A stretch of DNA of 40,422 nt from Xanthobacteraceae bacterium (GTDB lineage: Bacteria; Pseudomonadota; Alphaproteobacteria; Rhizobiales; Xanthobacteraceae), in assembly GCA_019746355.1 (NCBI GenBank), contig JAIESC010000143.1:1-40422 (forward strand), in the 5' to 3' direction. The translations under genes and the position numbers were made by a program. The notes under the pieces are model-generated. The model ran no database searches, had not been told where the DNA came from, and saw nothing but the letters and a program-made list of their open reading frames with translations. Shown here piece by piece: positions 35,837 through 40,422 of this stretch (within the stretch, counting starts at the first letter, position 1; each line of letters opens with the position of its first letter).

Positions 35837-36493
35837 CTAGTAAACGCCCGGGATCAGCCGCGCAGTCCGTGCGCGGTACGCCTCATAGGCTTGGCCGAAT
35901 TCGGACAGCAGCAGATTTTCCTCGGCGCGGATGCGCGCGATCAACGGCACGAGGTTGAGCGCCGCGAGCAGCAGCCCCACGCCGGAGCGGAACGCCAGCG
36001 CCCAGCCGGCCGCGTTGAGCAGGAGCCCGAGATAGCTCGGGTGACGGATGATGCTGTAGACGCCGCCGGTCTGCAGCGTATGACCCGGCTGGATCGCAAC
36101 CAGGCCACTGAAGCGGTGGCCCAGCACATGCACCGGCCACAGCCGCAGCGCGCCGCCCAGGAGAAACAGGATGACGCCGGCCCAGCGAACAGCGTCGCCG
36201 TCGATGGTCCAGAACTCGTGGCGGTCGGTATAGGCCGGCAGCCACGCGCCCAGGATTGCGATCACGCCAAAGGCGGCAATCACCCAGCGGTTGCCGCGAT
36301 CCTCGCGCGTGCCGGCGCTGAGGCTTCCGCCGACGAACAAGGACGCGATGGACATGAGACAGACGGCGCCGGTCAGCCCGATCAGCGCATCATGCGCAAA
36401 GAATGCCGCGGGTCCGCCGAAGCCGAGGATGGCCAGCGCGAGATACGCCGCGGTGCTCAACGCCACCGCCATGACTTTGACCGGCAGGCTCAT
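35837..36493 (-). CDS. Isoprenylcysteine carboxyl methyltransferase-like membrane methyltransferase
   Basis: 218 residues with about six hydrophobic segments. The C-terminal ICMT/PEMT signature is intact: GHTLQTGGVYSIIRHPSYLG near residue 140 and ARIRAEENLLLSEFGQAYEA with YRARTARLIPGVY at the end, which bind AdoMet. Bacterial members methylate small molecules, lipids or unknown membrane substrates; true prenylcysteine substrates are not expected. It is separated from the DUF2269 gene by a hairpin repeat. Confidence 0.9.
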   Translation of the reverse strand: MSLPVKVMAVALSTAAYLALAILGFGGPAAFFAHDALIGLTGAVCLMSIASLFVGGSLSAGTREDRGNRWVIAAFGVIAILGAWLPAYTDRHEFWTIDGDAVRWAGVILFLLGGALRLWPVHVLGHRFSGLVAIQPGHTLQTGGVYSIIRHPSYLGLLLNAAGWALAFRSGVGLLLAALNLVPLIARIRAEENLLLSEFGQAYEAYRARTARLIPGVY

Positions 36494-36516
36494 GGTGAGC
36501 GAGCTACCTGCTATTG

Positions 36517-36586
36517 GGGCATGACCTTTCCGAAAACCGCTTCACCCCGGATCAAGTCCGGGGCAGGCTTTTTCGGGATCATGCCC
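36517..36586. repeat. Dispersed hairpin repeat (CGAAAACCGCTTC family), copy 2
   Basis: GGGCATGA near 36517 pairs with TCATGCCC at the right end, and CCGAAAA with TTTTTCGG further in. A second, inner stem is CCCCGG (36545-36550) with CCGGGG (36558-36563). It shares CGAAAACCGCTTC with the copy at 35058-35100. It fills most of the gap between the ICMT-like gene and the DUF2269 gene. Confidence 0.8.
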
Positions 36587-36604
36587 TGCGCCGCAAATGC
36601 GCCG

Positions 36605-37075
36605 CTACTGCGGCTTCCAGAGCATCAGAATGAAAATGACGATGACGCCGGTGAAGGCCGGCCAGCCGAGCCAGAACCAGACTCGGTGGTAGGCGAAGTA
36701 CTGCGGCGGCAGCGCCGTACCCTTGCGCGCGGCCGCCGCCGCGAGGTCGCGCATCTTCAGCTGGATCCACACCACCGGCAGCCAGCACAGTCCGATGAAG
36801 ATGTAGAGCACCAGCGTCGCCTTGATCCAGAAGTGAAACAGCGAGAAGCCGGTGATCAGCATCAGGCCCCAGCCGGTCAGCGGCTGCAGCACCACGGCGG
36901 TGGCGGTGAAGATCGCGTCCGCGATCACCACCACGCGCGCGGTGTGGGCGATCGCCGCCGGGTCGCGCGTGCGGTGCGCCATGAACATGAAGAAGGCGAT
37001 GCCGAGCCCGGTGCCGAACAACACGGCCGCGCCGATCACGTGGATGAGCTTGAGGGTGAGATAGAGGTGGCTCAT
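36605..37075 (-). CDS. DUF2269 family inner-membrane protein
   Basis: 156 residues with four hydrophobic helices, beginning YLTLKLIHVIGAAVLFGTGL and including FFMFMAHRTRDPAAIAHTAR, TGWGLMLITGFSLFHFWIKA and a C-terminal GVIVIFILMLWKPQ. The family is uncharacterised. It starts 20 bp after the SDR-DoxX fusion gene, with GAGGTGA as ribosome site, so the two form an operon and probably act together at the membrane, perhaps in redox chemistry. Confidence 0.9.
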   Translation of the reverse strand: MSHLYLTLKLIHVIGAAVLFGTGLGIAFFMFMAHRTRDPAAIAHTARVVVIADAIFTATAVVLQPLTGWGLMLITGFSLFHFWIKATLVLYIFIGLCWLPVVWIQLKMRDLAAAAARKGTALPPQYFAYHRVWFWLGWPAFTGVIVIFILMLWKPQ

Positions 37076-37095
37076 CGCACGTCACCTCACCCGCG

Positions 37096-38394
37096 TCACC
37101 GCTCGTCGAGGATCGCCAGCGTGAACAGCGTCGCGATCAGCATCGGCACGATCTTCAGATACGGTCCGAGCGGATCGAGCCAGAGCTGCGGCAGCAGGAT
37201 CGTGCCGATCAGGATATAGAACCCCGTCCCGACGAGCATCGCGTAAAGCACATAACGCGTTGCAGGCCGCACCAGCAGCGCAAGGCCCAGGAAATAGTCG
37301 AACAGCGCGCCAAGCACGAGCGCGGGTCCGGCAAGCTTCGGCGGAAAGCCTGCCGCCGCGAGATGTCCCGTCGCCGCCGCGCGGCCCGGCCCGAGCGTGA
37401 TCATGCCGGTGAGGATCCAGAACAGCGCGAGGCCGCCGATCGCCACCGGCTTGAACAGGAACAGCCGCGCGAACCAGCGGTCGGCCGCGCTCGATGGCTG
37501 CTGCGCCAGGATCGTCTCGAGGCTTTTCGGCTCGATGCCGCTCGCCGCGATCCATGGCGCGGGCGCGCCCACCACGCCCGCCGCGAGCTGCCGCACCGCG
37601 GTCGAGCGCGCCGGGCTGCGCCAGCCGAGATAGCCCAGGAGATCGGCGAGCCCCGCGACCGCCGTGCCAAGCCCGCGCGGCACGCGCCACACCGGCCGCT
37701 TGCGGAAGCCGAGCCAGTCGCGGATCGCGGTCACCACCGTGGCGAGGGTGAGCACCTGCGGATGCGCGACGTCCCACCTGACCCGCAGCTTGGCCTCGGG
37801 CATCAGGCTGTGCGACACCGCCGCCGCCACGTCCTCGACGCTCACCACCTGCAGCCGCGCGTCCGGCTCGAGCACCGGCGTCAGGAACGGCAGCCCGGCG
37901 AGCCCGCGCAGCATCGCCGTCCCACCATAGACCGCCGGCGCGAGCACCAGCCCCGGCCGCAAGATCACCCAGTCGATCGGACGGCGCGAAAGATCGTCCT
38001 CCGCTTCCGCCTTGCTGCGGGCGAACGCAGTCGGCGCCGAGCGCGACGCGCCGATCGCCGAGATGTGCACCACGCGCTTGACGCCGGCGCGCTCGCAGGC
38101 CGCGAACAGCGCGCTGGTGGCCGCGACATGAATGCGCTGCACGTCGTCGCGCATGCCGTCCTGCAGCACGCCGACGCAATTGACCACCGCGTCGAAGCCT
38201 TCGAGCAGCGGCAGCCAGTCGCCGGCAAGCGTCAGCCTGCGGTAGTCGGCGGCGATCCACTTGGCATAGGGCGCGCGCCGCTCGGCCTGTGCGATCACGC
38301 GGCCGGCGCCGGTGACCTCATGGCCGTCGCGATGGAGCCGGGCGAGGCAGGCCGCCCCGATCAGCCCATAGGCCCCGGTCACCAGCACGCGCAT
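37096..38394 (-). CDS. SDR (NAD(P)-binding, NmrA-like) domain fused to a DoxX-like membrane domain
   Basis: 432 residues. The N-terminal part (residues 1-270) is an extended/atypical SDR with VLVTGAYGLIGAACLARLHR, AVVNCVGVLQDG and RPIDWVILRPGLVLAPAVYG. The C-terminal part (from about 300) has four hydrophobic helices of DoxX type (KPVAIGGLALFWILTGMITL, ALFDYFLGLALLVRPATRYV, LVGTGFYILIGTILLPQLWL). The fusion suggests a membrane-tethered NAD(P)-linked reductase, possibly passing electrons to quinone; substrate unknown. First gene of the operon with DUF2269. Confidence 0.92.
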   Translation of the reverse strand: MRVLVTGAYGLIGAACLARLHRDGHEVTGAGRVIAQAERRAPYAKWIAADYRRLTLAGDWLPLLEGFDAVVNCVGVLQDGMRDDVQRIHVAATSALFAACERAGVKRVVHISAIGASRSAPTAFARSKAEAEDDLSRRPIDWVILRPGLVLAPAVYGGTAMLRGLAGLPFLTPVLEPDARLQVVSVEDVAAAVSHSLMPEAKLRVRWDVAHPQVLTLATVVTAIRDWLGFRKRPVWRVPRGLGTAVAGLADLLGYLGWRSPARSTAVRQLAAGVVGAPAPWIAASGIEPKSLETILAQQPSSAADRWFARLFLFKPVAIGGLALFWILTGMITLGPGRAAATGHLAAAGFPPKLAGPALVLGALFDYFLGLALLVRPATRYVLYAMLVGTGFYILIGTILLPQLWLDPLGPYLKIVPMLIATLFTLAILDER

Positions 38395-38490
38395 CGGATG
38401 GTCCTGTAACGCATGTCCCCCAGCGGCTCGTCCGCCATTCTAGCAAGTCTTGTGGCTTGCGAATTCCGTCATAAACAAGACGCGCGGCCC

Positions 38491-38526
38491 AGCAAAACGC
38501 CCGGCAAGGAGGCCGGGCGTTTTGCT
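38491..38526 (-). terminator. Strong intrinsic terminator (reads both ways)
   Basis: AGCAAAACGCCCGGC (38491-38505) pairs with GCCGGGCGTTTTGCT (38512-38526), a perfect 15-bp stem with a six-base loop, with A-rich and T-rich shoulders on both sides. It would end ssb transcription on the minus strand, before the SDR-DoxX gene, and could also stop plus-strand read-through. Confidence 0.85.
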
Positions 38527-38599
38527 GATTTCACAACCGGTTTCGCGGCAACTCGCGCGGTCTCCAGTTGGATTGCACCAGCCTGCAAGTAAGGCGTGG

Positions 38600-38622
38600 A
38601 TGGCCGGGACAAGCCCGGCCAT
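38600..38622. repeat. Short hairpin repeat downstream of ssb
   Basis: ATGGCCGGG (38600-38608) and CCCGGCCAT (38614-38622) with loop ACAAG. This GGCCGGG-ACAAG-CCCGGCC hairpin is of the kind scattered between genes in Bradyrhizobium-type genomes. It lies between the ssb stop and the strong terminator. Confidence 0.65.
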
Positions 38623-38656
38623 GACCGCGGTTGGCCCGGTGCTGGTGGAAATCGCT

Positions 38657-39142
38657 CTAAAACGGGATTTCGTCGTCCATGTCGCCGCGCCGGCCGCCGC
38701 CGGCGCCCGCCATCGCGGGCTTCCGGGCCGGTGCCGGGCTCTGCGCGCCGAACTCGTCGGAGGCTTCCATGCCGCCTCCGCCGCCGCCGCCGCGGGTGTC
38801 GAGCATGGTCAGCACCGAGTTGAAGCCCTGCAGCACCACCTCGGTCGAGTATTTCTCGACGCCGTCCTTGTCGTTGTATTTGCGGGTCTGCAGCTGGCCC
38901 TCGAGATAAACCTTCGAGCCCTTCTTCAGGTACTGCTCGGCGATCTTGCAGAGCCCTTCGTTGAAGATCACCACGCGGTGCCACTCGGTCTTTTCCTTGC
39001 GCTCGCCGGTGTTCTTGTCGCGCCAGGACTCCGAGGTCGCAACGCTGAGGTTGGCGATCGGGCGCCCGTCGTTGGTGCGGCGGATCTCCGGATCCCTGCC
39101 GAGATTGCCGACCAGAATGACCTTGTTGACCGAGCCTGCCAT
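38657..39142 (-). CDS. ssb: Single-stranded DNA-binding protein
   Basis: 161 residues. The OB-fold is complete ([80 protein letters not shown]). A Gly-rich flexible linker follows (seven consecutive Gly near residue 120), and the acidic tip is DMDDEIPF, which recruits replication and repair proteins. Start MAGSVNK at 39142-39140 has an AGGAGA-type ribosome site. It is monocistronic, ending at a strong terminator. Confidence 0.98.
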   Translation of the reverse strand: MAGSVNKVILVGNLGRDPEIRRTNDGRPIANLSVATSESWRDKNTGERKEKTEWHRVVIFNEGLCKIAEQYLKKGSKVYLEGQLQTRKYNDKDGVEKYSTEVVLQGFNSVLTMLDTRGGGGGGGMEASDEFGAQSPAPARKPAMAGAGGGRRGDMDDEIPF

Positions 39143-39507
39143 GACCTTCTCCTGTTTCGCCGCTTCCGGATCAATTGCCGAGATTGCACCCGCTACCTAG
39201 TCAGCGCGGCCCCGGCCACAAGCGCGTTCGCCGTTATCCACAAAAGGCTGCGCCGGGGACCGGACGGGCCGCATTCCCGAATGTTCTTCTTTTGTTCTTA
39301 TCACGCTCCAGCGGCCGAACGCAAGCGCTGTCTGACGTCGCCGGGTTTGCGCTCGCGGTCCACAGCCCATCCACACTGTGGCGGCTTCGGCACGCTCGCC
39401 CTATCCCATTCCCAAGGCGCCAAATTTGCTCGGTGTTCCGGCCGCGACTCACGTAATCCACAGCCGGCGCCTCGCTTGGCTCGGCGGCGCGGACGGGAGG
39501 CGCTGCC
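39143..39507. other. Intergenic region between divergent ssb and porin genes
   Basis: 365 bp with no gene. It must hold promoters for both divergent genes. One perfect DnaA-box consensus, TTATCCACA, is at 39234-39242; weaker relatives CCATCCACA (39367-39375) and TAATCCACA (39454-39462) lie further along. No clear -35/-10 pair can be called by eye. Confidence 0.45.
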
Positions 39508-40233
39508 ATGAAGCGGACCATTGCGCGTCGGTTGCTTGCGAGTGCGGCTTTCTCCCTGCTCGCGGCCACCGCGGCGCACGCCGCCGACATCGGCTCGCGC
39601 GAGCTGCCGCCGCCAAGGCGCGTCGAAGACGCGCGTGAACGCGCTTATGGCGCGCCGATGCTGGTGCCGTTCTTCACCTGGAGCGGCTTCTACCTTGGCA
39701 TCAACGCCGGCTACGGCTTCGGCACATCCAACTGGACCGACACCGTCACCGGCATCTCGACCGGCGACTTCAACGTCAGCGGCGCGCTGGTCGGCGGCAC
39801 CGCCGGGTACAACACGCAGCTCGGCGGCTTCATTCTCGGCATCGAGGGCGACGTCGCCGGAAGCTTCATCAAGGGCTCGACCACAGCGAACTGCATCACG
39901 AGCTGCGAGACCGCGAACCACTGGCTCGCCACGCTGCGCGGCCGCGTGGGCTACGCGTTCGACCGCTTCCTCCCGTATATCACCGGCGGCGCGTCGTTCG
40001 GCGACATCAAGGGCGAGGTCGCGGGTGCCGGCAGCTTCAGCAAGACCGCGGTCGGCTGGAACGTCGGCGGCGGCCTCGAATACGCCTTCCTCAACAACTG
40101 GTCGGCGAAGGTCGAATATCTCTACGTCGATCTCGGCACCGCGACCTGCGGCGCAGGCTGCAGCACCACCAATCCAATCGACGTCACCTTCTCGACGCAG
40201 ATCGTGCGCGGCGGCTTGAACTACAAATTCTGA
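39508..40233 (+). CDS. Outer-membrane beta-barrel protein, Omp25/Omp31-like porin family
   Basis: 241 residues. A signal peptide (RRLLASAAFSLLAATAAHAA, cleavage near residue 25) is followed by a short basic/acidic linker, then the eight-strand barrel: FTWSGFYLGINAGYGFGTSN, ALVGGTAGYNTQLGGFILGI, WLATLRGRVGYAFDRFLPYI and WSAKVEYLYVDLG, ending with the expected terminal aromatic (GGLNYKF). It is an abundant type of surface protein in this order. The linker coding bases 39618-39645 are an exact match, reverse strand, to part of the palindromic element at 31876-32016, so a repeat fragment appears to be built into the gene. Confidence 0.93.
   Translation: MKRTIARRLLASAAFSLLAATAAHAADIGSRELPPPRRVEDARERAYGAPMLVPFFTWSGFYLGINAGYGFGTSNWTDTVTGISTGDFNVSGALVGGTAGYNTQLGGFILGIEGDVAGSFIKGSTTANCITSCETANHWLATLRGRVGYAFDRFLPYITGGASFGDIKGEVAGAGSFSKTAVGWNVGGGLEYAFLNNWSAKVEYLYVDLGTATCGAGCSTTNPIDVTFSTQIVRGGLNYKF
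39618..39645 (+). repeat. 28-bp repeat fragment inside the porin coding sequence
   Basis: These 28 bases are identical to the reverse complement of 31898-31925, which lies in the nested palindromic element between the Bug and gyrA genes. In the porin frame they encode roughly RVEDARERA. The first 17 bases form a GCGCGTC/GACGCGC hairpin. Confidence 0.85.
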
Positions 40234-40248
40234 TCCGCGCATCCGAGA

Positions 40249-40270
40249 GCGGGCGAAACATTTTGCCCGC
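40249..40270 (+). terminator. Possible terminator hairpin after the porin gene
   Basis: GCGGGC (40249-40254) pairs with GCCCGC (40265-40270) around an AT-rich loop containing TTTT; it lies 16 bases after the porin stop. No T-run follows, so termination efficiency is doubtful. A second hairpin, GCGGAGC/GCTCCGC, is at 40284-40306. Confidence 0.4.
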
Positions 40271-40310
40271 TGCCGGAAACGTAGCGGAGCACACTGGATG
40301 CTCCGCCATA

Positions 40311-40422
40311 GGCGAGCGAAGCGACGCCGTCCTTCGGACGGCTATGGCGAGCGAAGCGACGCCGTCCTTCGGACGGCTATGGCGAGCGAAGCGACGCCGT
40401 CCTTCGGACGGCTATGGCGAGC
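40311..40422. repeat. 35-bp tandem repeat array at the window edge
   Basis: Three identical 35-bp units (40311-40345, 40346-40380, 40381-40415) and the first seven bases of a fourth run into the end of the window. Each unit contains a perfect hairpin GCCGTCC-TTC-GGACGGC and a GCGAGCGAAGCG segment. There are no spacers, so it is not a CRISPR array. The unit length is not a multiple of three and no gene covers it. Its full length is unknown because it runs off the window. Confidence 0.9.

Noticed and set aside
40311..40422. CRISPR array
   Set aside because: Repeats are directly abutting with no spacers, and no cas genes are near.

Overview
The window looks like chromosomal DNA of an alphaproteobacterium of the Hyphomicrobiales (Rhizobiales), most like the Bradyrhizobium / Rhodopseudomonas / Pseudolabrys side of that order. 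This is inferred from the high GC, the gene set (tgt-queA-cyclophilins-coaD, gyrA, marC, ssb, lpxD with a dedicated ACP/KAS pair), several tripartite-transporter (Bug/TctC) binding proteins, DUF1236-like and DUF2269 proteins, an Omp25/31-type porin and characteristic hairpin repeats. No rRNA is present, so the genus is not fixed.

Layout. 1-1139: the 5' part of an M20 amidohydrolase and a DedA-family protein. 1191-8250: an accessory block bounded by a decayed IS200-like tnpA and by tRNA-Lys(UUU). It holds an outer-membrane beta-barrel, a 59-aa peptide gene closed by a strong hairpin terminator, an ATP-grasp ligase, a gene broken across three frames, a GT4 glycosyltransferase, a PqqD-like peptide-binding protein, a coupled small ORF, a GT2-TPR glycosyltransferase and a convergent Anp1-like glycosyltransferase. 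I read this as a candidate, apparently undescribed peptide or surface-protein modification locus. 8594-9619: three small proteins. 9688-15345: two tandem two-subunit molybdenum hydroxylases of the isoquinoline-oxidoreductase type, each [2Fe-2S] then Mo subunit; one has Gln where the catalytic Glu is expected. 15578-16336: two small exported proteins.

16340-24567: conserved housekeeping on the minus strand. It contains queuosine genes (queA, tgt), two cyclophilins interleaved with two paralogous TonB-C-like secreted proteins, coaD, a KAS/ACP pair and lpxD. 24615-31864: a catabolic/transport block with an FAD aromatic hydroxylase, three Bug binding proteins (two in tandem duplication), an ankyrin protein, a 4,5-dihydroxyphthalate decarboxylase-like protein, a decayed exported-protein gene and a Gly/Tyr-rich secreted protein. 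32042-39142: gyrA, marC, an ICMT-like methyltransferase, DUF2269, an SDR-DoxX fusion and ssb. 39508-40233: an outer-membrane porin, followed to the window edge by a 35-bp tandem repeat array.

How the parts may work together. The accessory block has the elements of a ribosomal-peptide or protein modification pathway: substrate (peptide and/or barrel), recognition domain (PqqD-like), ligase (ATP-grasp) and glycosyltransferases. The Mo hydroxylases, FAD hydroxylase, decarboxylase-like protein and Bug proteins point to uptake and oxidation of aromatic or carboxylic acids. Intergenic regions carry at least four kinds of palindromic repeat, and one of them shares an exact 28-bp stretch with the coding sequence of the terminal porin.
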